DNA of 64,000 nucleotides from Candidatus Lernaella stagnicola (GTDB lineage Bacteria; Lernaellota; Lernaellaia; Lernaellales; Lernaellaceae), in contig JAVCCK010000010.1 of the NCBI GenBank assembly GCA_030765525.1, positions 496,001 to 560,000 of the forward strand, in the 5' to 3' direction. Of the stretch, positions 50,341 through 59,310 are shown one piece after another. Every line of letters begins with the position of its first letter. The first letter of the stretch is position 1. The notes beneath the pieces were generated by a model. That model was not told where the DNA came from. It searched no databases and was given only the letters and a program-made list of their open reading frames with translations. Position numbers and translations under genes: made by a program.

Positions 50341-51597
50341 TTACTCGCGAACCTGGCCGCTGCCGAGCACGACGAATTTGCTGGTGGTCAATTCCGCCAA
50401 TCCCATCGGACCGTAGGCGTGCAGCTTGGTCGTGCTGATGCCCATTTCCGCGCCGAGCCCCAATTGACCACCGTCGTTAAACCGCGTCGACGCGTTAACG
50501 ACGATGCACGAGGCGTCCGCCTCCCGCAAAAAACGGGCCGCGGTGGTGTAGTTTTCCGTGATGATCGCCTCGGTATGACCCGATCCGTGCGCCGCGATAT
50601 GTGCCAATGCGTCATCCACATCCGCCACGACCGCCACCGAAAGGATCAAGTCGAGGTACTCGGCGTCCCAGTCCGCGGCTGTTGCCTCGTCGAGTTGCGG
50701 CGCCACGACGCGAGACGGCTTATCGCCGCGCAGGGCCACGCCGCAGGTAGTCAATCGCTCGGCGACCAACGGCAGGAAATCGTCGACGATGTCGCGATGC
50801 AAGAGCAAGGTCTCCAGTGCGTTGCACACACCGGGCCGATGACACTTGGCGTTTTCGACAATCGGCAGCGCCTTGGCCAAATCGGCGTCTTTGTCCACGA
50901 AGGCATGGCAAACGCCTTTGTAATGCAAAATGATCGGCACCGTCGCCGTTTGATCCACAAAGCGAATCAATCCTTCGCCGCCGCGCGGGATGACCAAATC
51001 GACCAAGCCGCGTGCCTGCAGCAAATGCCGCACGAGTTCGCGGTCGGTGTCGCCGATCACCTGCACCGCCGCCGCCGGCAGACCGCTTTCGCCCACGGCC
51101 GCCGCCGCGATGGCGCCCAGCACGCGGTTGGAGTTCGCCGCCTCCGAGCCGCCGCGCAACACGACCGCGTTACCGCTTTTCAAGCATAGCGTCGCCGCAT
51201 CGATGACTACATTGGGCCGCGACTCGAACACGATGCCGATCACGCCCAGCGGCACGCGCATCCGACCGACGCGCAACCCGTTAGGCCGCGTTTTGAGGTC
51301 GAATACGTCGCCGATCGGATCGGGCAACGCGACGATCTCTTCCACGGAGCGGGCGACGTCCTCGATGCGCTCGGGCGTCAGGGTCAGGCGATCGATAAGT
51401 GCCGCCGAGAGGCCCTTTTCGGCCGCCGCCGCGATGTCCTTCTGGTTTTCGGCAACGATTTCGGCGCTGCGGTCCCGCAATGCCGCCGCGATCCGCTCCA
51501 GCGCCGCATCCTTTTGCGCGGTGGTCGCTACGGCCAAAACCCGCGCCGCTTGGCGGGAGGCTTTCAGCATGTCGTGAATGATCTCTTGCTTCGTCAT
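50341..51597 (-). CDS. proA: Glutamate-5-semialdehyde dehydrogenase
   Basis: 418 residues. Second step of proline synthesis: NADPH-dependent reduction of glutamyl-5-phosphate. Family segments: LRVGRMRVPLGVIGIVFESR, DAATLCLKSGNAVVLRGGSE, LVDLVIPRGGEGLI, catalytic Cys in KCHRPGVCNALETLL, and VNASTRFNDGGQLGLGAEMG. Start ATG with GGAG nearby. Nine bases downstream of proB. Confidence 0.95.
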   Translation of the reverse strand: MTKQEIIHDMLKASRQAARVLAVATTAQKDAALERIAAALRDRSAEIVAENQKDIAAAAEKGLSAALIDRLTLTPERIEDVARSVEEIVALPDPIGDVFDLKTRPNGLRVGRMRVPLGVIGIVFESRPNVVIDAATLCLKSGNAVVLRGGSEAANSNRVLGAIAAAAVGESGLPAAAVQVIGDTDRELVRHLLQARGLVDLVIPRGGEGLIRFVDQTATVPIILHYKGVCHAFVDKDADLAKALPIVENAKCHRPGVCNALETLLLHRDIVDDFLPLVAERLTTCGVALRGDKPSRVVAPQLDEATAADWDAEYLDLILSVAVVADVDDALAHIAAHGSGHTEAIITENYTTAARFLREADASCIVVNASTRFNDGGQLGLGAEMGISTTKLHAYGPMGLAELTTSKFVVLGSGQVRE

Positions 51598-51606
51598 ATC
51601 GACTCC

Positions 51607-52731
51607 TTACCCGGTCAGCACGATATTGTCGCGATGGATCACTCGATCGCCGTACGTGAAGCCGAGGGTTTTTTCGATTTCGTCGCCCCGTTTGCCGATG
51701 ATTTTCTCCAACGCGGGCCGACCGTAGCGCACGACGCCGCGACCGATTTCCTTGCCCCGTTGGTCCACCAGTTTGATGACCGCGCCGCGGGCGAAATCGC
51801 CGGTGAGCCTGACAATGCCGCTGGGCAGCAGGCTGTGGTGGCCCATCGTCATCGCCTCGACGGCCCCGTCATCCAATACCAGTTCCCCGGCCACCAGCGC
51901 CGCATTGGCCAGCCAACGCTCGCGACCGCTCAATCCGCGCTCGGAGGGCGGCACGTACGTACCGGTCGGCCGCCCCGCCAACACCGCCTGCAGGACCGAG
52001 CCGCGACCCCGCGCGATCACGCAGTGGATTCCATAGTTGTGGCAAAGCTGCGCCGCTTCCAACTTGGAACGCATGCCGCCCTTGCCGAACGCGCTGGGCT
52101 TGCCGTTGGTGATTTCCAGCATCTCCTCCAGCGAGCGGTCGAGGCGTTCGATCACTTTCGCGTCCGGGTTTTCGCGCGGATCGCTGTCGTACAGCCCGTC
52201 GACATTGGTCAGCAGCACCAGCAAATCAGCGCCGACCAATCCCGCCACCAGGGCCGAGAGTTGATCGTTGTCGCCGAACTGAATTTCGTCCACGGCCACC
52301 GAGTCGTTTTCGTTGATGATCGGCACGGCGCCCAACTCAAGCAGACGCTGCAAAGTCTCGCGGGCGTTCAAATAACGTCGGCGGTCCTCCAAATCGTCCC
52401 GCGACAACAGCACCTGGCCGACCGGCACGCCCAGCGTCGAGAGCAGCCGCTGGTACAAACCCATCAGTTGCGATTGGCCGATGGAGGCCAGCGCCTGCTT
52501 GTCCTGAATGCGCACCGGCGGCTCGTCTCGGCCGATGCGCAGGCTGCCCATGGCGATGGCGCCGGAGGAAACGAGCACGGTTTCGACGCCGTCTCGTCGC
52601 CAGCGACCGATCGTCGTCGCCAACTTGCCGAGAAAACCCAGGCGAACCAGGCCCTCCTCGTTAATGATCGAACTGCTGCCGACCTTGACGACAATGCGGC
52701 GCAACGCGGTGGGATCGAATCGCTTTGGCAA
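51607..52731 (-). CDS. proB: Glutamate 5-kinase
   Basis: 374 residues. First step of proline synthesis: ATP plus glutamate to glutamyl-5-phosphate; usually feedback-inhibited by proline. Kinase domain: RIVVKVGSSSIINEEG, VLVSSGAIAMGS, PIINENDSVAVDEIQFGDND, LLTNVDGLYDSDP, and GKGGMRSKLEAAQ. The C-terminal 90 residues form a PUA domain (SLLPSGIVRLTGDFARGAVI). Full length. Operon proB-proA. Confidence 0.95.
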   Translation of the reverse strand: MPKRFDPTALRRIVVKVGSSSIINEEGLVRLGFLGKLATTIGRWRRDGVETVLVSSGAIAMGSLRIGRDEPPVRIQDKQALASIGQSQLMGLYQRLLSTLGVPVGQVLLSRDDLEDRRRYLNARETLQRLLELGAVPIINENDSVAVDEIQFGDNDQLSALVAGLVGADLLVLLTNVDGLYDSDPRENPDAKVIERLDRSLEEMLEITNGKPSAFGKGGMRSKLEAAQLCHNYGIHCVIARGRGSVLQAVLAGRPTGTYVPPSERGLSGRERWLANAALVAGELVLDDGAVEAMTMGHHSLLPSGIVRLTGDFARGAVIKLVDQRGKEIGRGVVRYGRPALEKIIGKRGDEIEKTLGFTYGDRVIHRDNIVLTG

Positions 52732-52890
52732 TCCAGGCTCCTTTTCGTGAATGAGCGATAAACAAAAAGTATAGAAAGCCCTGCGGCGGCCTGCAATGCG
52801 GCGGCGCGATTTTACCGGCGGCGATCATTGCGCACGGGCGGCCGCGATAGGGCCTTGCCCGCGTTTCCATCGCTCGCCTAAGCTGGGCGC

Positions 52891-54036
52891 ATGAAAACCT
52901 TTGTCCTCACGCTTGCTTTGTGTGTGCTGACGGTTGGCCTGTGCGTCGCCGCCGAAAAGCCCACCCAGCTTTATCAGGAGGCGTTGCGTCTCCAGCGCGA
53001 GGGTAAACCCGCCGAGGCAACCGAGATGCTGTGGCGCATTGTAAACGAACACGGCGAGGATTCGCTCGTGCCCTATGCGCTGCTGCAAATCGGCAAAATC
53101 AGCGAGACCGACCTGGGCGACTACGACACCGCCGTGAGTATCTACCAACGCATCGTGGCCGAAAGCAGCGCCGCCGGGGCGTTGCGGCGTGCCAAAGCGA
53201 GATTGCGCACGCTGGAACATGAGCGCCGAAGCGGCGACGTACCGTTGCGCGCCTACCACCAGGTGTTGCGCGATTACCAGCGCCTCGGTAGCGACGAAGC
53301 GCTGCGTCGCATGAAAGACCTCGTGGCCAAACACGCCGATTTCGGCGAACTGGACAAAGCCCTGCTCTGGATCGGTGACGAACATCTGCGACGTGACGAT
53401 TTCGCCGCCGCCACCGAATGGTTCGGAATACTCCGCGACAAATTCCCGCAGTCACGGTCCGCATTGCTGGCGACCTTCCGCATCGCCACGGCGTGGCTCG
53501 AAGCCGGCGAACTCGACGCCGCCGAAGCCGAATTCCGTCGGCTCGCGGAATTCACCGCCATCGAACCGCGCGCCCCACAACTCGTCGAAGCCCATCTGGC
53601 CATGGTGCACCGCTTTCGGCAGTGGCGGGCGCTCTATCAACTGTCGTTGTTGATTGCCGTGGGTATGCTGGTCGTTTGGCTGGTGGGAACGCGATGGCCC
53701 GCCGTGACTGCGAAGCACGTGATGGGAGGGTTGGTGGACGCCGCGCCGGTGGCGCTGGTTGCGGCCGCGGGATCGGTATGGCTGGCTTCCATCAATGCGC
53801 CGCAGTGGAAAGAGGTTGCCTGGGCCGGAGCGGCGCTCGCCGTCGGCGCGGGGCTAAACCACTTGTTCGTGGCTACACGCGGCTTGTCCCGACGGGGCAA
53901 GGCGATTTGGCTGGCCTTGATGTTTATAACGGCGTTGAGCTTCGTCTACGCGGTGTACTACCAGACCGACATGATCAATCAAATGTACCATTCCATTGAA
54001 TACGAGGCGCGCTACATGATGTCGAACAGCGGCTGA
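52891..54036 (+). CDS. Exported TPR-like protein with C-terminal membrane segments
   Basis: 381 residues. Signal peptide (MKTFVLTLALCVLTVGLCVA). Residues 25-245 are helical pairs of TPR/YbgF kind: LYQEALRLQREGKPAEATEM, ALLQIGKISETDLGDYDTAVSI, LLWIGDEHLRRDDFAAATEW, ATAWLEAGELDAAEAEFRRL. Residues 250-365 have four membrane helices, ending in a short tail. This places the TPR domain in the periplasm. Such repeats bind proteins in cell-envelope assembly. Alone between proB (divergent) and a convergent secreted phosphatase gene. Role unknown. Confidence 0.65.
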   Translation: MKTFVLTLALCVLTVGLCVAAEKPTQLYQEALRLQREGKPAEATEMLWRIVNEHGEDSLVPYALLQIGKISETDLGDYDTAVSIYQRIVAESSAAGALRRAKARLRTLEHERRSGDVPLRAYHQVLRDYQRLGSDEALRRMKDLVAKHADFGELDKALLWIGDEHLRRDDFAAATEWFGILRDKFPQSRSALLATFRIATAWLEAGELDAAEAEFRRLAEFTAIEPRAPQLVEAHLAMVHRFRQWRALYQLSLLIAVGMLVVWLVGTRWPAVTAKHVMGGLVDAAPVALVAAAGSVWLASINAPQWKEVAWAGAALAVGAGLNHLFVATRGLSRRGKAIWLALMFITALSFVYAVYYQTDMINQMYHSIEYEARYMMSNSG

Positions 54037-54050
54037 CGGGCTCGGCGCCC

Positions 54051-55721
54051 TCAGCAGGCGCACCCGCCGTCGTTGGTTTCGTCGTCATCCCGGGCCGCGG
54101 AATCGTCGTCATCATCGTCGTCATCGTCATCATTGTCATCGTTGTCATCGTCGTCGTCGTTGTCATCGTTGTCGTCGTCATCGTCAGTCGTATCATCATC
54201 GCCGGCGGTGTCATCGTTATCGTCGTCATCATTGTCATCATCATCGTCGTCATCGCCGACAGTGTCGTCGTCGACAGCGGCCGGTTCGACGGTGAAGGTC
54301 TCGCTGTAGTCGGCGGTAATGCCGTCCAAGTCGGTCACGGTGAGCAACACAGTCACTTCGCCGACCTCGTCGTAGGTGTGTTCCACCGCGGCCCCGTCGC
54401 CGGTTTCCCCGTCGCCGAAATCCCATTCGAAGGCAACGATTTCACCGCACGGATCGATGCTGTCGTTGCCGTCAAACACCACCGGCTCAAGCTGCACGAC
54501 CGGATCGCTGTCGCGGGTGAAAAAAGCCGTTGGATCGCCGATGCCCGGCTTTCTGATGGTCACTTCGTCCAGCGTGATGCCCAGCCAATCGATGGCGCGC
54601 AGGTGCAATTCGTCGAATTCGATTTCCAGCAGCGCGTAGTGCCAGACGCCGATGCCGTATTCCCAATAGCGGGTAAAGATATTGAAGATCGGGTTGAACA
54701 TCGCCCCGGCGCCGCCGGAGACCATGTACAGCGTGCCGTCTTCGTAATTGCCCACGACGTTACCCGCATATAGGGGCTTGGTGCGTTCGTATGTGTGGTC
54801 GTGGCTTTGGAAGGCGACATCGACGTGATAGGCGTCGAACTGGGGCACGAAGTAATCCTGCGGCTCGTCGTTCTCACCGTGCGTGGTGCCCGAACTGTAG
54901 GCGGCTTGGTGAAAGAAGGCGAGCTTCCAAATGGCGTCGGTGGCGGCGAGCTTTTCATCCAACCACGTGGCTTGTTGTTGGTAGGCCGTCAGGCCGTTTT
55001 CCGTCGATAGACCGAACACGTGCAAGGCCCCGTAGCGGAGCTGCCACCAATCGCTGGTGTCGGTCACGTCGTTATGCGGCATATGAAAGAGATCGAGATA
55101 CGGGCTGCCGCCGCGGTGGTCGTGGTTACCCCATACGGTCAGGAAGGGTTGGTTGCCGATGTCGTGCGACTTGTCGAAAAAATCGTCCCAACCGTCGTCA
55201 ACGTGGTCGCCCTCGGCAATCATGTCGCCCAGGTGCAGGACGAAATCCGGCTCCTCGTCCGTCGCGCCGTCCATCACCGTGCTCCATAGGATGCTGGCGC
55301 CGTCGTCGGTTTGCGAGCGGGAATCGCCAAGGACCACGAAACGAATCGGCGCGCATTGATCGACCGCGGCGGGTGCCGTGATAAACGCGACGTCCGAGAA
55401 CATGTTGCCGCCGCCGTCGCCGCAAGACACGTGGTACACGGTGCGGGGCGCCAGGCCGTCGATCGTCACTTTGTGGTGCAAACCGGTGGCGTTGGTGAAG
55501 GTGTAGGTGTCACCGACCGCTTGACTCCCGTAACCGGAAGTTTCGCCGTAATTGCAGACGCTGTCGACAATCGACCAGTCGGTACGCCACGACAGCACCA
55601 GGCTCGTGTCCGCTTCCCCTTCCCAGGAAAGGCGGATCTGATCCGGTGCGGCGCCCGCGGCCCAAGCGACGGCCGGAACAACCAAACAAAGAGCGACAAT
55701 CAGGTACACGCGACGAGCCAT
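54051..55721 (-). CDS. Secreted purple-acid-phosphatase-like enzyme with PKD domain and GCAC tail
   Basis: 556 residues; ATG preceded by GAGGAGG. Signal peptide (1-22), then the N-terminal Fn3-like domain of purple acid phosphatases (IRLSWEGEADTSLVLSWRTD). Metallophosphoesterase motifs: LGDSRSQ, LHLGDMIAEGDH, GNHDHRGG, FFHQAAYSS and SHDHTYERTKP, giving the two-metal site. A PKD domain follows (about 405-480, FEWDFGDGE). The end is an Asp/Asn tract of about 70 residues finishing DGGCAC. Probably hydrolyses phosphate monoesters outside the cell and remains on the surface by its tail; the latter is inference. Confidence 0.85.
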   Translation of the reverse strand: MARRVYLIVALCLVVPAVAWAAGAAPDQIRLSWEGEADTSLVLSWRTDWSIVDSVCNYGETSGYGSQAVGDTYTFTNATGLHHKVTIDGLAPRTVYHVSCGDGGGNMFSDVAFITAPAAVDQCAPIRFVVLGDSRSQTDDGASILWSTVMDGATDEEPDFVLHLGDMIAEGDHVDDGWDDFFDKSHDIGNQPFLTVWGNHDHRGGSPYLDLFHMPHNDVTDTSDWWQLRYGALHVFGLSTENGLTAYQQQATWLDEKLAATDAIWKLAFFHQAAYSSGTTHGENDEPQDYFVPQFDAYHVDVAFQSHDHTYERTKPLYAGNVVGNYEDGTLYMVSGGAGAMFNPIFNIFTRYWEYGIGVWHYALLEIEFDELHLRAIDWLGITLDEVTIRKPGIGDPTAFFTRDSDPVVQLEPVVFDGNDSIDPCGEIVAFEWDFGDGETGDGAAVEHTYDEVGEVTVLLTVTDLDGITADYSETFTVEPAAVDDDTVGDDDDDDDNDDDDNDDTAGDDDTTDDDDDNDDNDDDDDNDDNDDDDDDDDDDSAARDDDETNDGGCAC

Positions 55722-55823
55722 GACATTCCTCCTCGGCGCCTTAAGCGGCGCGCCCAAAAGCGAAAAAGCATACTAACATACTATTTTCCAAGGGAAAGAG
55801 GCGATAACACCCGCGTAATGAAA

Positions 55824-55851
55824 CGCCCCGGCGCGCTTGGCGGCCGGGGCG
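55824..55851 (-). terminator. Terminator-like stem-loop downstream of a lipoprotein gene
   Basis: 9-bp perfect stem CGCCCCGGC (55824-55832)/GCCGGGGCG (55843-55851), 10-base loop, then TTTCATT on the minus strand, 26 bases after the stop codon. Confidence 0.6.
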
Positions 55852-55877
55852 GTGATAGTACCGATGGAGAAAAAGCG

Positions 55878-57119
55878 CTACGACGCCGGGCGCACCTTTA
55901 CGTCGCGGAACACGCTGCCGACGCCGACGTCATAATTGCCGGGCATGTGCCAGAATCTGTACTCGCCGTCGATGCGCTGGACGAAGTAGTTAAGCCAGAT
56001 GTCGGTGTCGAAATCATCCTGCAAGTGACCCCAGCCGGCGAACCACAACTCGTTGGGAGAGACCGCGGTGCCGCTGCGCAGCAGGAATTCGACGACCTCG
56101 TATTCGTAGAGGTCGGCGTAAGCGGTGGGCGCCGGCACGTCGATACCGACCCACTGGCCGTCAATAAGTTCGAATTCGTAGATGATGTGTTCGGTGCCCA
56201 TGTCGCCGTCGTAAGACAGATCAAACAGCGCCACGCCGTGGTCGGGCGAAGAGAAGTCGAAATCCAACACGGAAACATCGTCGCCGCCCGCATCGCCGGG
56301 GATGGGATCGCTCGTGTAGTCGAAGGTCGCGCCGTCCCAGTGCACCAGGTACACCGGCAAGCCGTCGCCCGTCTTGCGTAGGATGATCCAGATGTCGTCG
56401 TCGCCGAAATATTTGATGTCGTCGATGGTGAGACCGAATTGGGCGTCGTCGGCCAGCGGGTGGTTTTCCAGGCAAAAGAGCGGTGTCTCGGCCTGCTCGG
56501 TCGTGAAGCGGTACACGCATTCGTCGACAAAGGAAAACACGATGCCGTCATACAAGGCGACGAAATCGCCCGCCGGGGATATCGATCCCAGGTCGACCCA
56601 ACTGCCCGCGTCGAGCGCAAAGGTATCGACATGAGCGTTGCTCAAGTCAAAGAAATTGAGCGTCGTCAACGTGGACGAGTCAAGCAGTTCCGGGAAACCC
56701 AGATCGGTGAACGTGCCGCCGGCATAGGTGTAAATCCAACTGCCGCCGGCGGACACCCGATAGAAAACGTGACCCAGGTTGCCGACCGGGAAGCAAAACG
56801 TCATCGGCCCATAGATGTTTTCAAGCAACGACCACTGGCCGCCCTCGAGTACGAGCATCTCATCGCCGCAGGCCGAGCCGACCAAACGGCCATCGCCTTC
56901 ATAGATTGGCAGGAAAGAATCGCCGGGCTGACTCGTATCATCGTCGCCGGCGACCGAATCGTCGTCGGCCGATGTATCGTCGTCGCTTCCCACCACCGGC
57001 GGTGTTTCATCCTCCGATACGCGGCTGTTGCTCGTAGCTTCGTCATCGCCGCCGCAAGCCATCGCACCGGCTAATAGAAAACAGAAAACTACCAAAAGCG
57101 TGAATGTTGCGCGCTTCAC
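55878..57119 (-). CDS. Lipoprotein with short acidic linker and repeat-rich domain
   Basis: 413 residues. Lipobox AMAC (Cys22), then GGDDEATS and a DDDTSADDDSVAGDDDTS linker. The rest is beta-rich and Trp/Asp/Phe-rich: IYEGDGRLVGSACGDEMLVL, NLGHVFYRVSAGGSWIYTY, DAGSWVDLGSISPAGDFVAL, YFGDDDIWIILRKTGDGLPV and SPNELWFAGWGHLQDDFDTD, a pattern of a seven-fold or irregular beta-propeller. No enzyme motif. Unknown family. Alone on the minus strand, with a terminator-like hairpin downstream. Confidence 0.6.
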   Translation of the reverse strand: MKRATFTLLVVFCFLLAGAMACGGDDEATSNSRVSEDETPPVVGSDDDTSADDDSVAGDDDTSQPGDSFLPIYEGDGRLVGSACGDEMLVLEGGQWSLLENIYGPMTFCFPVGNLGHVFYRVSAGGSWIYTYAGGTFTDLGFPELLDSSTLTTLNFFDLSNAHVDTFALDAGSWVDLGSISPAGDFVALYDGIVFSFVDECVYRFTTEQAETPLFCLENHPLADDAQFGLTIDDIKYFGDDDIWIILRKTGDGLPVYLVHWDGATFDYTSDPIPGDAGGDDVSVLDFDFSSPDHGVALFDLSYDGDMGTEHIIYEFELIDGQWVGIDVPAPTAYADLYEYEVVEFLLRSGTAVSPNELWFAGWGHLQDDFDTDIWLNYFVQRIDGEYRFWHMPGNYDVGVGSVFRDVKVRPAS

Positions 57120-57365
57120 AGGTTCGCTCCTTTTTTTTGCGCCCCGTGGAGGGCGTTAAAAAACGGTTCACCCTGGATGTCAATCTATGATGAAATACAG
57201 TGTCCTCCGGTACAGAAGCATACACGATTTCTTGTGATAAATCAGGCCCGAATCGATTAGCAACGCTTCTTGAGATGCCCGCCGGCGAGGCGATGCTTGA
57301 CGGAAGCGGACGCGTCTGTTAAGTCGAAGGCGACCCACATCGAAATCGACCCCTGGAGGTGTTTC

Positions 57366-58556
57366 ATGTACGATTCCCGCGTGGCCGACCTGGCCAAAGT
57401 GTTTGTCGATTACTCGACACGCGTCAAAAAAGGCGACGTGGTCCTCATCCACGCCTTTGGCGCGCCCACCATCCCCTTCGTGAAGGAAGTGCACAAACGG
57501 TGCATTCAAAAGGGCGCCAAGTACGTTGAGATCGAGATGGAATTCGACGACATCCGGCGCGACTTTTTCAACTTGGGCAGTAAAGAGCAGGTCGGATATT
57601 TCCCGCAGCACAAGATGGATTTCATGAAGCACGTCGACGTGTACATCGGCATCCGCGCGCTGGAAAACGACATGGTGTTGGCCAACGCCAACCACCAAAA
57701 CATGCGGCTCTGGCAGACGATGATGAAACCGATCCTCGACCGGCGCGTCGAGCATACGCGCTGGTGCATCACACGCTGGCCGGTCAATGCCATGGCCCAA
57801 AACGCCAAAATGAGCCTGGAAGAGTTCACCGATTTCTTCTTCCGCTGCACGGTCTATGACTACGCCGCGCTGAAAAAACGGCAGCAGAAACTCGTGCGGC
57901 TGATGGTCAAAACCGATCAGGTGCACATCACCGCCAGCGACACTGATCTGCGTTTTTCCATCAAGGGACTGCCGGCCATCAACTGCGCCGGTGAAATGAA
58001 TATCCCCGACGGCGAAGTGTTCACCGCGCCGGTGCGCGATTCGGTCGAGGGGCACGTCACTTACAACACGCCGAGCATCTATATGGGTAAAGAGTTCAAC
58101 GGCGTGCGGCTCGATTTCGAAAAGGGCCAAATCGTCAGCGCCGATTGCAGCAGCGGCGACCCGAAAAATTTAAACGAGATTTTCGACACCGACCCCGGCG
58201 CGCGCTACGTCGGCGAATTCGCCATCGGCACCAACACCGGAATCACCCAGCCGATGCGCAACATCCTGTTCGACGAGAAAATCTACGGGTCGTTCCACTT
58301 CACGCCCGGCATGGCCTACGGCGAATGCAACAACGGCAACCAAAGCGCGATTCACTGGGACTTGGTGAAGATCATGACCGGCGACGGGGAAATCCGCTTC
58401 GACGGCAAGGTGATCATGAAAGACGGTGTGTTCGTGCACCCGCAACTGCTCGACCTCAACCCTCCGGGCACGAAACTGCCGAAAGGGTTCGCGGTCAAAA
58501 AGCCGGCAACGAAGGCAAAGAAGGTCGCGAAGAAAACCGCCAAAAAGAAGAAGTAG
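57366..58556 (+). CDS. M29-family-like aminopeptidase with lysine-rich C-terminal tail
   Basis: 396 residues; ATG with GGAGG upstream. The M29 thermophilic aminopeptidase family removes N-terminal residues with two divalent metals. Likely metal ligands lie in GEMNIPDGEVFTAPVRDSVEG, VGEFAIGTNTGITQP, GSFHFTPGMAYGE and SAIHWDLVKI (Glu, Glu, His, His-x-Asp pattern). The last 20 residues (KKPATKAKKVAKKTAKKKK) are a lysine/alanine tail not needed for catalysis, echoing the aminotransferase at 36234. No signal peptide. Confidence 0.8.
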   Translation: MYDSRVADLAKVFVDYSTRVKKGDVVLIHAFGAPTIPFVKEVHKRCIQKGAKYVEIEMEFDDIRRDFFNLGSKEQVGYFPQHKMDFMKHVDVYIGIRALENDMVLANANHQNMRLWQTMMKPILDRRVEHTRWCITRWPVNAMAQNAKMSLEEFTDFFFRCTVYDYAALKKRQQKLVRLMVKTDQVHITASDTDLRFSIKGLPAINCAGEMNIPDGEVFTAPVRDSVEGHVTYNTPSIYMGKEFNGVRLDFEKGQIVSADCSSGDPKNLNEIFDTDPGARYVGEFAIGTNTGITQPMRNILFDEKIYGSFHFTPGMAYGECNNGNQSAIHWDLVKIMTGDGEIRFDGKVIMKDGVFVHPQLLDLNPPGTKLPKGFAVKKPATKAKKVAKKTAKKKK

Positions 58557-58580
58557 TCAGCCGCGATAAGCGAAACATGA

Positions 58581-58605
58581 AACCGGCCTCCGGGCCGGTT
58601 TTTTT
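58581..58605. terminator. Strong terminator, probably bidirectional
   Basis: AACCGGCC (58581-58588), loop TCCG, GGCCGGTT (58593-58600), then T-run. It lies 25 bases past the aminopeptidase stop and 28 bases beyond the stop of the convergent DUF4253 gene. Confidence 0.9.
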
Positions 58606-58632
58606 ATGGGACGACACGCCGCAGTGAGCGGA

Positions 58633-59310
58633 TCAAGCCCACCAAAGAATCACGTCGCGGGTTCGGCCGATGCCCGCCGCGAGCGCCTCGAGCGAACCGG
58701 CGCCCTGGTCGACGATGTCCGGGCAAAAATCGTAAAGGCGTTGCGCGAAGGCCGGCAGGTCTTCCGGCACGCGGCGCAATACAAAGCCCACGGTGTCCGC
58801 GTCGGCCAGATACGGGTCGATGCCGAATTGCTCGTCGATAGCGCGCAGGCGCGCGATGATGTCCTCGGTTGCCAGCTCGTGGTTCACCGCGTCGGTACGG
58901 CCGCGCCGCGCGATGTCGAAGGGGTCTCGGCCCGGCGCGATCACCAGTTCCACCGTCTCGTAACTCTGGTAGTTGCGGGAAAAAACGGGGTCGGTCAAAT
59001 AGGCCACGTAACCGGCGGGCAGCGCGACGCGCAGGCGCGCCAGACGTTGCTTGGCCGTGCGCCACGGCACGACGGCCGAGATGCCGCTTTCGTCTTTTTG
59101 CTCCCCGTGGTGATGGGTGAAGTAGGGCCGCGGCGTCAGCGCGGTAGCCAGCCCGAGCAGTTCGGTTACATCGTCGATGCGCGGCAGCGGCGTGGCGAAG
59201 TCGTCGGCTTCGCGGTCTTTGCGCACCAGGCGAAACGCGATCCACAACAACGCGATCGCCACGGCGACCAGAAACGCCGTCCACGCGTAGTTCGTAGCGT
59301 ATGGCGTCAT
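58633..59310 (-). CDS. DUF4253-domain protein
   Basis: 225 residues. An N-terminal membrane helix (WTAFLVAVAIALLWIAF) then a domain with TVELVIAPGRDPFDIARRGRT and the late stretch LRRVPEDLPAFAQRLYDFCPD, DQGAGSLEALAAGI, RDVILWWA. The second half is the DUF4253 signature (FCPD...QG...LWW). The function of this domain is unknown. Start overlaps the FAH stop by four bases, so translation is coupled. Confidence 0.72.
   Translation of the reverse strand: MTPYATNYAWTAFLVAVAIALLWIAFRLVRKDREADDFATPLPRIDDVTELLGLATALTPRPYFTHHHGEQKDESGISAVVPWRTAKQRLARLRVALPAGYVAYLTDPVFSRNYQSYETVELVIAPGRDPFDIARRGRTDAVNHELATEDIIARLRAIDEQFGIDPYLADADTVGFVLRRVPEDLPAFAQRLYDFCPDIVDQGAGSLEALAAGIGRTRDVILWWA

Noticed and set aside
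49284-50438. Long plus-strand open frame over the TetR gene
   Set aside because: It lacks a ribosome site and runs antisense to a clear TetR-family protein with promoter and operator.
51514-52761. 415-codon plus-strand open frame
   Set aside because: Antisense of proA/proB, which have all catalytic motifs; no coding character of its own.
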